Shown: positions 1 to 9,386 of the stretch, piece after piece
Position numbering within the stretch: position 1 is the stretch's first letter
Layout of the letters: each line of letters opens with the position of its first letter
Source of the DNA: Desulfuromonadaceae bacterium
GTDB lineage: Bacteria > Desulfobacterota > Desulfuromonadia > Geobacterales > Pseudopelobacteraceae
Assembly (NCBI GenBank): GCA_028683855.1
Contig: JAQUHA010000003.1
Span: 1 to 64,000, forward strand
Reading direction: 5' to 3'
DNA: 64,000 bases
Notes under the pieces: model-generated
What the model saw: only the letters and a program-made list of their open reading frames with translations
Database searches by the model: none
What the model was told of the DNA's origin: nothing
Translations under genes and position numbers: made by a program

Positions 1-69
1 CCTCTGGAAACGGCAAATATGCGGTACTACGCAAAGAGAATAGGGACTGCCATCAAAAACTGGCATTAA
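1..69 (+). CDS. Possible C-terminal end of an unidentified gene
   Basis: Frame 1 is open from the window edge to a TAA at 67-69 and gives about 22 residues ending in RIGTAIKNWH. The length is too short to place in a family. It could be the tail of a gene that starts outside the window, or chance. Confidence 0.22.
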   Translation, partial: PLETANMRYYAKRIGTAIKNWH

Positions 70-411
70 ATATCCTGGCAACAAATAGGTTGTGAGTAAA
101 ACCGGACATATAAGCAATTGCCCTGATTCCGAGGTTTAGTTGCTTGCGTTTACCTGCAACTTCATATATATAGAAGAGGGTATCGGTTCACCATAAGGTT
201 GCCCATTCATGGTAGAAATGATCACTTTTGTAATGATTAGTTTTTTGTATTCTTTTCTGAATCCGGGTTGTTTTTTTCTGAAAGAAATTTTAACCATACG
301 ATAATCTTTATAACATATCATTTGCTGTTTGCTGTTATTACCAAAACAGATGTGTTTTAAAAAAGTTAATTTTGTGTATATCTAGTTGTAACAGCTAGAT
401 AGAGGTTCTAT
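70..411. other. Gene-free stretch upstream of pilB
   Basis: No convincing gene. A 61-codon minus-strand reading frame at 136-321 has low-complexity content and no recognisable domain. The stretch should contain the pil promoter, but I could not identify a clear sigma-70 or sigma-54 (GG-N10-GC) element. The last bases before pilB carry a modest ribosome site (GAGG about 6 nt before the ATG). Confidence 0.4.
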
Positions 412-2118
412 ATGCAGTCTAACAGGCTGGGAGAAATCCTGGTAAAGAACAACCTTATAAATCGTGAACAGCTTGATAAGGCGCTTGAGGAGCAGAAACT
501 TTCAGGCAATCAGGTTCGACTCGGTTCTATCCTTATTGGACAGAATCTCATCTCGGAAGAGCAGCTCACCTCCTTTTTGTCCAGACAGTATGGTGTGCCA
601 AGTGTTAACCTTTCAGATTATGAGATAGATCCCTCCGTTATTAAAATAATTCCCGCCGAAGTAGTCCAGAAATACCAGTTACTCCCCGTTAACAGGGCAG
701 GCGCAACTTTAATCGTTGCTGTCAGTGACCCTTCAAATCTGTTTGCCATTGAAGATATAAAGTTTATGACAGGCTACAACATTGAGATGGTTGTGGCTTC
801 AGAGCGGGATATTAAGACCTCTATAGATAAGTATTATGACCAGTCTGCATCACTTGCAGATGTTATGAATGATCTTGACGTAGAGGATATGGAAATTGTT
901 GGCGACGAAGAGCAGATTGATGTGGGTTCCCTGGAGCGTGCAACTGAGGATGCTCCCGTTGTAAAAATGGTTAATGCTATTCTGCAGGACGCGATCAGAA
1001 AAAAAGCGAGCGATATTCATATAGAGCCATACGAAAAACTTTTTAGGGTGCGATATCGTATCGACGGTGTTTTATATGAAGTTATGAAGCCGCCCCTTAA
1101 GTTGAAAAATGCTATTACTTCGCGTATCAAAATTATGGCGGAGCTTGATATTGCCGAACGCCGCCTACCTCAGGACGGTCGTATTAAAATTAAGCTTGGT
1201 GGAGGGAAGGATATGGATTTCCGTGTCTCATGCCTTCCTACTCTTTTTGGCGAGAAGATCGTTATGCGTCTTCTCGATAAAGGAAATTTACAGACAGACT
1301 TGACTAAGCTAGGCTATGAACCGGATGCACTTGCTAATTTCATGCATGAAATTCACAAACCATTTGGAATGGTACTCGTTACAGGTCCGACCGGAAGCGG
1401 TAAAACTGTTTCACTTTATTCTGCAATTTCCGAACTTAACAAGGTATCAGAGAATATCTCAACAGCCGAGGATCCGGTCGAATTTAACTTTGCCGGAATC
1501 AATCAGGTTCAGATGCATGAGGATATTGGACTTAATTTCTCTGCGGCTCTCCGCTCTTTTCTCCGTCAGGATCCGGATATAATAATGATTGGAGAGATTC
1601 GTGACTTTGAGACTGCCGAAATTGCTATAAAGGCAGCTTTAACAGGTCACATGGTACTATCGACCCTTCACACTAATGACGCGCCGGCGACAATTAACCG
1701 ACTGCTTAATATGGGTATAGAACCTTTTCTTGTCGCATCAGCGGTAAACCTTATTACCGCACAGCGATTGGCGAGACGTGTTTGCAGTGAGTGCAAACAG
1801 CAGGAAGATATTCCTGTTCAGGCGTTGATTGATGCAGGAGTCTCACCTGAGGAAGCTCCGGGTTTTGTCTGTATGCGGGGCAAAGGGTGTCAGGTCTGCA
1901 ATAACACCGGTTATAAGGGGCGAGTCGGTTTCTATCAGGTTATGCCGATGCGTGAAGAGATAAAGGAACTTATACTAAACGGTGCAAATACGGCTGAGAT
2001 TAAAAGAGAATCGATGAGAATCGGTATAAAGACCATGCGCCAGTCAGGCTTGACAAAGCTTAAGGAGGGGGTAACCTCCTTTGAAGAAGTCTTGCGAATA
2101 ACCGTTTCTGACGACTAA
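412..2118 (+). CDS. pilB: Type IV pilus extension ATPase PilB
   Basis: 568 residues, the usual PilB length. It powers pilin polymerisation as a cytoplasmic hexamer at the base of the type IV pilus. The N-terminal part (about 1-150) is the GspE/PilB N-domain, with LGEILV and LGSIL repeats. The C-terminal motor has Walker A GPTGSGKT near residue 324, Asp-box and Walker B segments (RQDPDIIMIGEIRD), and a His box (STLHTNDA). A four-cysteine zinc motif (CSEC then CQVC) starts near residue 457. It is first of four same-strand genes, 15 bp before pilT. In Geobacter-type bacteria the orthologue is needed for pilus assembly. Confidence 0.95.
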   Translation: MQSNRLGEILVKNNLINREQLDKALEEQKLSGNQVRLGSILIGQNLISEEQLTSFLSRQYGVPSVNLSDYEIDPSVIKIIPAEVVQKYQLLPVNRAGATLIVAVSDPSNLFAIEDIKFMTGYNIEMVVASERDIKTSIDKYYDQSASLADVMNDLDVEDMEIVGDEEQIDVGSLERATEDAPVVKMVNAILQDAIRKKASDIHIEPYEKLFRVRYRIDGVLYEVMKPPLKLKNAITSRIKIMAELDIAERRLPQDGRIKIKLGGGKDMDFRVSCLPTLFGEKIVMRLLDKGNLQTDLTKLGYEPDALANFMHEIHKPFGMVLVTGPTGSGKTVSLYSAISELNKVSENISTAEDPVEFNFAGINQVQMHEDIGLNFSAALRSFLRQDPDIIMIGEIRDFETAEIAIKAALTGHMVLSTLHTNDAPATINRLLNMGIEPFLVASAVNLITAQRLARRVCSECKQQEDIPVQALIDAGVSPEEAPGFVCMRGKGCQVCNNTGYKGRVGFYQVMPMREEIKELILNGANTAEIKRESMRIGIKTMRQSGLTKLKEGVTSFEEVLRITVSDD

Positions 2119-2133
2119 TAAAGGGAGAACTCA

Positions 2134-3228
2134 ATGCTCAACCTTCATCAGCTCTTAAAAATACTTGTTGAAACAAATGGTTCTGACCTGCATATAACTA
2201 CGAACTCTCCCCCCATGATGCGTGTTGACGGGCATCTGGTATCTATGGATTTTCCCCCTATGAACCAGATCGAAACCAAACAACTATGTTACAGTGTTCT
2301 TACAGACGCGCAAAAACACAAGTTTGAGGAGGAGAATGAACTTGATCTCTCGTTCGGCGTGAAAGGTCTCTCGCGTTTCAGGGGGAATATGTTTATTCAG
2401 CGTGGTGCCGTTGCGGGTGTTTTCAGGGTTATTCCGTACAAAATAATGACTTTTGAGGAGTTGAGCCTGCCACCTGTTGTTCCTGAACTGGCATCCCGTC
2501 CTCGCGGTCTTATTCTTGTTACCGGTCCAACCGGTAGCGGCAAGTCAACAACTCTTGCTTCAATAGTTGATTATATCAACCTGAACAGGCGTGAACATAT
2601 AGTAACAATTGAAGATCCGATAGAGTATCTACACCCTCATAAAGGGTGTCTTGTTAACCAGCGAGAGGTGGGAGCCGACACAAAAGGGTTTAAGAATGCA
2701 CTTAAATATGTACTTCGTCAGGATCCTGATGTAGTGCTGGTCGGTGAACTTCGAGATCTTGAAACTATAGAGGCAGCCCTTACTTTGTCAGAAACCGGCC
2801 ACCTCTGTCTTGCGACGCTGCACACTAACTCATGCGCGCAGACTATAAATAGAATTGTTGATGTTTTCCCCCCGTATCAACAGACTCAGATTCGTGCACA
2901 GCTCTCTTTTGTATTGGAGGGTGTTATTTCTCAGATACTAATTCCAAAAATGGGATCAAAAGGGCGTGTTCTTGCGCTTGAAATAATGGTTCCTAACTCT
3001 GCGATCAGAAATCTCATTCGTGAGGATAAGGTTCATCAGATTTATTCGCAGATGCAGATTGGCCAGGAAAAATTCGGTATGCAGACGATGAATCAATCGC
3101 TGTTTAACTCATTTCAAAGAAGACTGATATCTCTTGAAGAGGCTCTGGGTCGTTCACAGGATCCGGAAGAGCTTAAAAAAATGCTCAGTAATCCTGCTGC
3201 TATGCAGCGAAATCATCAGATGCACTGA
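2134..3228 (+). CDS. pilT: Type IV pilus retraction ATPase PilT
   Basis: 364 residues, normal for PilT. It drives pilin depolymerisation (twitching, DNA uptake). An N-terminal PAS-like domain precedes the RecA-like core. Walker A GPTGSGKS is near residues 130-137, followed by the Asp box (EDPIEYLH), Walker B (DPDVVLVGELRD) and His box (ATLHTN). The PilT-specific C-terminal AIRNLIRE motif is intact and separates it from PilB. The ATG follows a GGGAGAA ribosome site. It lies between pilB and pilC with 15-20 bp gaps, so probably one transcript. Confidence 0.95.
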   Translation: MLNLHQLLKILVETNGSDLHITTNSPPMMRVDGHLVSMDFPPMNQIETKQLCYSVLTDAQKHKFEEENELDLSFGVKGLSRFRGNMFIQRGAVAGVFRVIPYKIMTFEELSLPPVVPELASRPRGLILVTGPTGSGKSTTLASIVDYINLNRREHIVTIEDPIEYLHPHKGCLVNQREVGADTKGFKNALKYVLRQDPDVVLVGELRDLETIEAALTLSETGHLCLATLHTNSCAQTINRIVDVFPPYQQTQIRAQLSFVLEGVISQILIPKMGSKGRVLALEIMVPNSAIRNLIREDKVHQIYSQMQIGQEKFGMQTMNQSLFNSFQRRLISLEEALGRSQDPEELKKMLSNPAAMQRNHQMH

Positions 3229-3248
3229 ATTGATCGAGGAGAACTGTA

Positions 3249-4466
3249 ATGGCAAAATTTAATTGGGAAGCACGTACAAAAACAGGCGGTACTCAAAAAG
3301 GTGTTATTGAGGCGGCAACTGTTGACGTTGTAGAGGCACAGCTCAAAAAGTACGGTTTTACCAACATAACAATAAAAGGTGAGTCTAAAGCCTTTAATAT
3401 CAAGCTCCCAAGTTTCGGCGGCAGCAAAAATATCGATGAGAGAGATCTGGTTATTTTTACCCGCCAGTTTTCTACTATGATAGACTCCGGTCTGCCTCTG
3501 GTGCAGTGTCTTGAAATACTCGCCAGTCAACAGGAGAACAAGGCTTTTCAGGAAATTCTTTACAAAGTTAAAGAGAGCGTGGAGAGCGGCTCAACTTTTG
3601 CCGATGCTCTCGGCAAACACCCTAAAGCATTTGATAACCTTTTCGTTAACCTTGTCGCCGCCGGTGAGATTGGTGGTATTCTTGATACGATTTTAACCCG
3701 TTTGGCTGCTTACATCGAAAAATCGATGAAGCTTAAAAAGCAGATTAAGGGTGCAATGGTTTATCCGATTACAATTATGTCTATTGCGGTTATTGTTGTC
3801 GGCGTTATTCTTATTTTTGTTATTCCGACTTTTGCTAAAATGTTTACTGAATTCGGTGGAGAACTACCTGCACCCACGAGATTTGTTATTGCCTTGAGTG
3901 ATTTCCTGCTTAAATACATTTTTCTTCTTATTGGTGGCTTCTATGCCATTGTATGGGGGATTAAGAAATATTACTCGACTCCCATGGGGCAGAAGAATAT
4001 AGATCGAATGGCACTTAAGGCGCCAATTGCAGGACCGTTAATCCGTAAGGTTTCGGTTGCAAAATTCACCAGAACCCTTGGAACAATGGTTAGCTCTGGC
4101 GTACCGATTATGGATGGTCTGGAAATTGTTGCAAAGACAGCCGGCAACAAAATTGTTGAAGAAGCTATTTACTCGGTTCGTCAAGCCATCTCTGAAGGTA
4201 AAACCATGGCAGAGCCTCTTGCTGCCTGCGGCGTTTTCCCACCGATGGTAGTTCAGATGATTGCAGTTGGTGAAGCTACCGGTGCAATGGATGCGATGCT
4301 CAATAAAATAGCCGATTTTTATGACGATGAAGTAGATGATGCCGTAGGCGCCATGACGGCAATGATGGAACCGCTGCTTATGGTATTTTTAGGAACTACC
4401 GTTGGCGGGCTTGTTGTAGCCATGTACCTTCCGATCTTTAAGCTTGCCGGTGCTGTTGGTGGCTGA
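3249..4466 (+). CDS. pilC: Type IV pilus inner-membrane platform protein PilC
   Basis: 405 residues, a full-length PilC/GspF protein. It forms the inner-membrane platform that couples the PilB and PilT motors to pilin. There are two T2SSF repeats: one around residues 65-190 (RDLVIFTRQFSTMIDSGLPL) and one around 270-395 (KFTRTLGTMVSSGVPIMDGL). Hydrophobic helices follow the first repeat (about 170-195 and 215-235), and one lies near the C terminus. The ATG has a GAGGAG ribosome site. The 3' end overlaps the start of pilS. Confidence 0.95.
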   Translation: MAKFNWEARTKTGGTQKGVIEAATVDVVEAQLKKYGFTNITIKGESKAFNIKLPSFGGSKNIDERDLVIFTRQFSTMIDSGLPLVQCLEILASQQENKAFQEILYKVKESVESGSTFADALGKHPKAFDNLFVNLVAAGEIGGILDTILTRLAAYIEKSMKLKKQIKGAMVYPITIMSIAVIVVGVILIFVIPTFAKMFTEFGGELPAPTRFVIALSDFLLKYIFLLIGGFYAIVWGIKKYYSTPMGQKNIDRMALKAPIAGPLIRKVSVAKFTRTLGTMVSSGVPIMDGLEIVAKTAGNKIVEEAIYSVRQAISEGKTMAEPLAACGVFPPMVVQMIAVGEATGAMDAMLNKIADFYDDEVDDAVGAMTAMMEPLLMVFLGTTVGGLVVAMYLPIFKLAGAVGG

Positions 4467-6081
4467 AAACAGAGGTCTGGAGCGAAGACTAAAACTTTTT
4501 ATATACGCCAGAATACTGGTATCGTTTCTTTTTTTACTCTCAACAATTCTTCTTCAACTGCAAAACTCTATTGACCTGAGTGAACGCTTTAATCCCGGTA
4601 TTACTAGGCTTATGGCGTTTTCTTTTTTATTCTCTATAACATCACTTTTTATTCTTAAAAAATTCCGCTTTACTACCTTTCTCACAAATCTGCAGATTAT
4701 CTGGGATATATCATTCGTTACGGTGCTGGTGCTTTTTACCGGTGGAATTCTAAGCCCATACTCTTTTCTTTATCTCTTATCCATTCTTATTGCAGGGATG
4801 CTTCTTGGACGTCAACAGGCTTTATATACCGCCTCTCTATGCGGGATATTATACGGTACTATCCTTGATTTTCAGTATTTCGGATATTTAGGATTTATCG
4901 GTTTAAGTCAGGATGATGCCTATCAGTTCGGCGCTCTAAGACTTTTCTATACAATTGCATTTAACCTGATTGCTTTTGGTTTGACAGCTTTTGTTACCGG
5001 ATTACTGGCCGAACGCGCCAGCCTTAGTGAAGAAGCGCTAAAACGTTCATCAATTGATTATTTTGAATTGGATCAGCTAAACTCGGCAATTGTCGCCCAT
5101 AGTGACAGTGGGATATTGACAACTACAATAGAAGGGAACATTCGGGTGTTCAACCCCTATGCAGAATCTATAGTCGGCCTTAGTCAGTCAGACGTTTACA
5201 ACTTGAAAATTGAGCAGATATTTCCGCAACTGGCGGATATATTTGATCAGAAAGATAATGGAGAAAAACAGGAATTTGAATACAAGAGAGCTGATTCAAC
5301 CAGCATGACTCTTGGGTATAGAACAGCTTCGTTTAATGACAGCAATGGATTATTGCGGGGATATATAGTTAATTTCAGGGATATTACCGAAATGAGACGG
5401 ATGGAAACAGCCTTGAAAAAAGCTGATCGCCTTGCGGCTCTTGGAGAGCTTTCAGCCAGAATGGCACACGAAATTCGTAATCCTCTTGCTGCACTCTGCG
5501 GGTCGGTACAACTACTTTCAAATACCGCTTTATGTAATGATGCGGATGTCAGGTTGCTTACCATTGTTACACGCGAAGCTGCCAGACTGGAGACTCTGAT
5601 ATCAGAATTTCTTATGTATGCCCGTCCTGCGAAGCCTGAGATGAAAGAGATACAGCTGAAAAAATATGTCGACGAAATTATTATGTTTCTGATAAATGAC
5701 GGCAAGTTTGAGGGTGTAAAAATAAAAAACGCTCTGAAACCGAATGAATTAATAGCTGCCGACCCTGACCAACTGCGTCAGGTAATTATCAATCTGCTAC
5801 AGAATGCCGCTGATGCGATGGAGAGAGGTGGAGAAATAGTAATAGAGTACTCAGATAGCTGCCTGAGTATAACAGATGATGGTTCCGGTATAAATGAAGA
5901 TTCGGCAAAGCATCTGTTTGAACCGTTCTGGACGACAAAACCTACAGGGACAGGATTGGGGCTGGCAATCAGTTACAGGATTATTGAAGCACATGGAGGG
6001 AGCATATCATTTGAAACTCCGGCAAGCGGTGGTTGCAGGTTCAATATCCTGCTCACCGCTCAGTCAAAAGGTAACAGTTAA
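4444..6081 (+). CDS. pilS: Membrane sensor histidine kinase PilS
   Basis: Up to 545 residues. Six predicted membrane helices fill the first 190 residues or so. A PAS domain follows (about 215-330), then HisKA with the H box ARMAHEIRNPLA and a HATPase with an NLLQNAAD N box, DDGSGI and GTGLGL. This is the PilS layout: a kinase that phosphorylates the sigma-54 activator PilR to control pilA. The reading frame overlaps the end of pilC. No ATG is available near the start; TTG at 4444 or GTG at 4459 are the options and translation is probably coupled to pilC. The expected pilR partner is missing: the next gene converges from the other strand 9 bp away. Confidence 0.88.
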   Translation: MPVLLVAENRGLERRLKLFIYARILVSFLFLLSTILLQLQNSIDLSERFNPGITRLMAFSFLFSITSLFILKKFRFTTFLTNLQIIWDISFVTVLVLFTGGILSPYSFLYLLSILIAGMLLGRQQALYTASLCGILYGTILDFQYFGYLGFIGLSQDDAYQFGALRLFYTIAFNLIAFGLTAFVTGLLAERASLSEEALKRSSIDYFELDQLNSAIVAHSDSGILTTTIEGNIRVFNPYAESIVGLSQSDVYNLKIEQIFPQLADIFDQKDNGEKQEFEYKRADSTSMTLGYRTASFNDSNGLLRGYIVNFRDITEMRRMETALKKADRLAALGELSARMAHEIRNPLAALCGSVQLLSNTALCNDADVRLLTIVTREAARLETLISEFLMYARPAKPEMKEIQLKKYVDEIIMFLINDGKFEGVKIKNALKPNELIAADPDQLRQVIINLLQNAADAMERGGEIVIEYSDSCLSITDDGSGINEDSAKHLFEPFWTTKPTGTGLGLAISYRIIEAHGGSISFETPASGGCRFNILLTAQSKGNS

Positions 6082-6090
6082 ACCATTTTG

Positions 6091-7254
6091 TTAGAAATAA
6101 TAACTAAAGTCCTTGATTTCAAAAGGAGAATCATTTAAGCACTCGATAAAAACATCGACTATGAATGGGTCAAACTGAGTATCCTTTTTCTTAATAAGCT
6201 CACTTACTGCAACATCTTTATCCAGACCGTCACGATAGGAGCGGTTGGATATCATTGCATCAAAAGCATCTGCTACCGAGACAATTCGTGCATAAAGAGG
6301 TATCTGTTCCCCCTTGAGATGTGCCGGATAACCTGAACCATCCCAATGCTCGTGATGATGTAGAATAATCGGCACAATATGACTCAGGTTTTCTATACCC
6401 ACAATAAACAGTGTTCCTTTTAGCGGGTGTTCACGTACCATAATCTCTTCACGGCGACTCAGGCTCTCAGGTTTATTCAATACATCCTCTTCAGTACCTA
6501 TCTTACCGATATCATGTAAAATTGCTCCAAGATACAGATCGCGCATTTCGCTTTCAGACAAATTTAGTTTAGCGCCTATGCTGAGAGAGAATTCAGTAAC
6601 CCGTTTTGCGTGCCCCTGAGTATAGGTGTCTTTCATTTCAAGTGCTCCAACGAGAGCCTGAATAGTACTGTTAAAGAGTCGTTGATCCCAGACATCCTGA
6701 ACCGAGGAGTCAGGTACAAGCATACTTTTTGAAATTTTATCGGCTGCATCTCTCCCTGCAAGCCGCGACGTGATCTCAAGTCCAAAACTTATTGCTGTGC
6801 CAGGTCCTTTACTAGTGATGATATTACCATCACAGACAACCGGTTTGTCCTCATATACAGCCCCTGTAAGTCTTGTACTGTAAGTAGGATAGCAGGTAGC
6901 AGTCCTGTCGGTAAGTAAACCTGCAGCTGCAAGCACGATTGGAGATGCGCAGATGGCAGCAATAGTTTTCTGTTTGGCATTGAATTCATGCAGTAAAGCG
7001 TGAACCCGTGCATCAGAATTCAGGTTATCAGTTCCGGGTTGACCGCCCGGAAGTATTATCATGTCGAAATCAGCCGCATTAACCATATCAATGGTTGTAT
7101 CGGCATGAACTGTAATGTCATGTGCTCCGGTAACAGAGACGTTTATTAGACCTGCCATAACAACATCTATTTCAGCCCTGCGAAGAATATCAACGACAGT
7201 TAAAGCTTCAATTTCTTCAAATCCATGCGCCAGTGGTATAAGTACCTTTGCCAT
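6091..7254 (-). CDS. DJ-1/PfpI domain fused to HD-GYP phosphodiesterase
   Basis: 387 residues with two complete domains. Residues 1-181 are a DJ-1/PfpI (YajL-like) domain: the acidic GFEEIEA segment at 11-17, a LPGG loop at 68-71 and the nucleophile-elbow cysteine C102 in AAICASP. Residues about 195-375 are an HD-GYP domain, with H215, the HD pair H247/D248, K251, HHHEHWDGSGYP at 299-310 and the ADAFDAM helix. HD-GYP enzymes hydrolyse c-di-GMP to GMP. The DJ-1 cysteine is oxidant-sensitive in its relatives, so a redox-responsive phosphodiesterase is a reasonable inference. The ATG follows a GGAGGA site 10 bp after the upstream kinase. It converges on pilS. No signal peptide or membrane segment, so cytoplasmic. 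Confidence 0.88.
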   Translation of the reverse strand: MAKVLIPLAHGFEEIEALTVVDILRRAEIDVVMAGLINVSVTGAHDITVHADTTIDMVNAADFDMIILPGGQPGTDNLNSDARVHALLHEFNAKQKTIAAICASPIVLAAAGLLTDRTATCYPTYSTRLTGAVYEDKPVVCDGNIITSKGPGTAISFGLEITSRLAGRDAADKISKSMLVPDSSVQDVWDQRLFNSTIQALVGALEMKDTYTQGHAKRVTEFSLSIGAKLNLSESEMRDLYLGAILHDIGKIGTEEDVLNKPESLSRREEIMVREHPLKGTLFIVGIENLSHIVPIILHHHEHWDGSGYPAHLKGEQIPLYARIVSVADAFDAMISNRSYRDGLDKDVAVSELIKKKDTQFDPFIVDVFIECLNDSPFEIKDFSYYF

Positions 7255-7264
7255 TCATTCCTCC

Positions 7265-9232
7265 TCAGTTTTTTGCAGGCAGCAGGATGGAATCAACCGC
7301 CTTAAATAACTCTTCTGTTCGATAGGGCTTAGGTATAAAACCTGCTGCTCCTATTTTTACCAGAGTATCGCTGGAATCATCCTGTTGAAAGCCGGAAGAG
7401 AGTAAAACCTTAATATCCGGATATGCAGAAGAGAGGTGTCGCAGAGCCTCTTTTCCACCCATTACAGGCATTATTAAATCCATTATAACCAGATTTATAT
7501 CATCATGATATCTATTGTATACTTCAATAGCCTCTGCACCGTTCTCTGCAAGATATACCATATATCCACGTTCTTCAAGGAGTGCCTTGCACATTTCGCG
7601 AATCAGCTGTTCATCGTCAACCAGAAGAATGGTACCTGGACTTAATCTGTTCTTGTCCGGAGTAATTTGCTCTGGTTTATTTTGTTCTTCTACAACCGGA
7701 ATATAAAGTTTAAATACCGTGCCAATCGCCGGTTCACTAAATACACTTACACTTCCACTATGCTCTTTTACAGTCCCGTAAACTGCCGCAAGTCCGAGGC
7801 CGGTTCCTTTGCCAATCCCTTTAGTTGTATAAAACGGCTCAAAAATATGTTCAATAACCTCTTTGTCCATACCTGTCCCGCTATCAGAGACAGATATTTC
7901 AATATAATTACCTGGTTGTAAATTTGAATCATTCAGTCGACAGTACTCTGCATCCATATAAACATTTGCAGTTGTATAGGTAATTACCCCACCATCAGGC
8001 ATGGAGTCTTTTGCATTTATTCCAAGATTCAGCAGAGCATTCTGAAGTTGAGCTGAATCACCAACTACGAGGTCTCTGTCAGCTGCAAATCTGGTCTCAA
8101 TCGTTATATCCTTACTTATAGAGTGTTCAAGTAGAGATATTGCTGACCGGATGGTTTTATGAATCCATATACGGACTATAACAGAACTCCCCTTACGAGA
8201 AAATGCGAGCAGTTGTGCAGTTAAATCGGCAGAACGTCCGGCGGCGTCATTTATTGTGTTCAGCAGTTTCATTTCAGCGGAATCGTTTTTAATATACCTT
8301 CCAAGCATCTCGGCAGAACCAAGAATAGCTGTAAGCATATTATTAAAATCATGGGCGATACCACCCGCAAGCTGGCCTACAACTTCCAGTTTTTGGGATT
8401 GGCGCAGATTCTCTTCCAGTCTTAACTGGTCGGTCATATCAATAAAAACTATCAGCAGACATTTATTGCTCTTATAGTCAATAATGTTACTGTACAACTG
8501 AACTTTTCTAATATCTCCGGAACTGTTTTTTAGTTTTCCAACAAAGCCGAATACCCCGTTCTGTTCGTTAATAATACGGATGAAGCAGTTAAGCTCGTTT
8601 ATATCGTCCCATATACCAAAATCCTGACAGGTTTTACCCTCAGAAATTTTCTGGCTGTAACCAAAAGAGTTTGAGAAGGCATTGTTCATCTCAACAATAG
8701 CACCATCATTACATGAAGAGATTATTATGGGGAGTGGGGTGACATCAAAAACCGTACGAAGGTTGGAATTTGACTCTTTAAGGTGCGTCTGACTTAACTC
8801 ATATTGACCAAGCTGTTCTCTCAACATCTCTTCAGTAGCCTGTAATTCGTAGTACTGTTCCTGAAGTTTTTCCTCACTTCTTTCAAGAAACAGATGTGCT
8901 TTCTCTCTTTCGGATATCTCTTCCTCAAGACGACGGGTTTTCTCCTGTAGTTCTGAGTCAACAAGTTTTTGCCGCTCTATGCTGTTAATCAGTTTATTAG
9001 CGCCCAGCATATTTACGCAGATTCCAACGATCCAGATAAAAATATGAATTGTCAAATATATATAAGTTGGTATCTGAAAATCAGTAATTAAAAACCCTTT
9101 TATGTTAAACGCAGCAGATGCCGATATAAGAAGAGTCCAGGCAACGGTATAATCCCATGCAATATGCCTTATTCTACGAATTTCAAGATAATCAACCTCA
9201 GACGAAGTTTTTGGTGAATATGAAGTTAACAT
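7265..9232 (-). CDS. Hybrid sensor histidine kinase (2TM-coil-PAS-HK-REC)
   Basis: About 655 residues. Two membrane helices (about 32-52 and 58-80) with almost no periplasmic loop are followed by a long coiled coil (85-160) and a PAS domain (about 160-275). The phosphoacceptor is in an HDFNNMLTAILG box (H296, counted from an upstream GTG at 9238), then NLGINAKD, DSGTGM and GTGLGL. A C-terminal receiver (about 535-655) has D587 and K637. The ATG at 9232 is preferred: GAAAGG lies 5 nt before it, while the GTG at 9238 has no spacing. The HDFNN kinase core is a paralogue of the next gene upstream. It is probably co-transcribed with the DJ-1-HD-GYP gene. Confidence 0.85.
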   Translation of the reverse strand: MLTSYSPKTSSEVDYLEIRRIRHIAWDYTVAWTLLISASAAFNIKGFLITDFQIPTYIYLTIHIFIWIVGICVNMLGANKLINSIERQKLVDSELQEKTRRLEEEISEREKAHLFLERSEEKLQEQYYELQATEEMLREQLGQYELSQTHLKESNSNLRTVFDVTPLPIIISSCNDGAIVEMNNAFSNSFGYSQKISEGKTCQDFGIWDDINELNCFIRIINEQNGVFGFVGKLKNSSGDIRKVQLYSNIIDYKSNKCLLIVFIDMTDQLRLEENLRQSQKLEVVGQLAGGIAHDFNNMLTAILGSAEMLGRYIKNDSAEMKLLNTINDAAGRSADLTAQLLAFSRKGSSVIVRIWIHKTIRSAISLLEHSISKDITIETRFAADRDLVVGDSAQLQNALLNLGINAKDSMPDGGVITYTTANVYMDAEYCRLNDSNLQPGNYIEISVSDSGTGMDKEVIEHIFEPFYTTKGIGKGTGLGLAAVYGTVKEHSGSVSVFSEPAIGTVFKLYIPVVEEQNKPEQITPDKNRLSPGTILLVDDEQLIREMCKALLEERGYMVYLAENGAEAIEVYNRYHDDINLVIMDLIMPVMGGKEALRHLSSAYPDIKVLLSSGFQQDDSSDTLVKIGAAGFIPKPYRTEELFKAVDSILLPAKN

Positions 9233-9354
9233 TGACACCTTTCACGAATACATTATGCGGAGACAATAAAATCGGACTGTTAGTAATAAGTGACGATTAT
9301 TACCACTTTACCGGGGTGGCAGTTAAGATCCGCGATGGAAAAAGAGTGAGCATA

Positions 9355-9386
9355 AAAATAAACAGTACTCTGTACTGTTTATTTTT
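9355..9386 (-). terminator. Hairpin terminator inside the signalling island
   Basis: A near-perfect inverted repeat with arms AACAGTAC and GTACTGTT, a 3-nt loop and A/T tracts on both sides. It overlaps the last codons of the hybrid kinase ending at 9379 and has a U tract on the minus-strand transcript. It probably separates the last two genes of the island from the rest. Confidence 0.6.

Noticed and set aside
60..120. Possible sigma-54 promoter (TGGCA...TTG)
   Set aside because: The GG-N10-GC spacing is not met, so it is not a credible -24/-12 element.
136..321. 61-codon minus-strand frame upstream of pilB
   Set aside because: Rich in Lys and Ile, no ribosome site, no family resemblance; more likely chance in AT-rich DNA.
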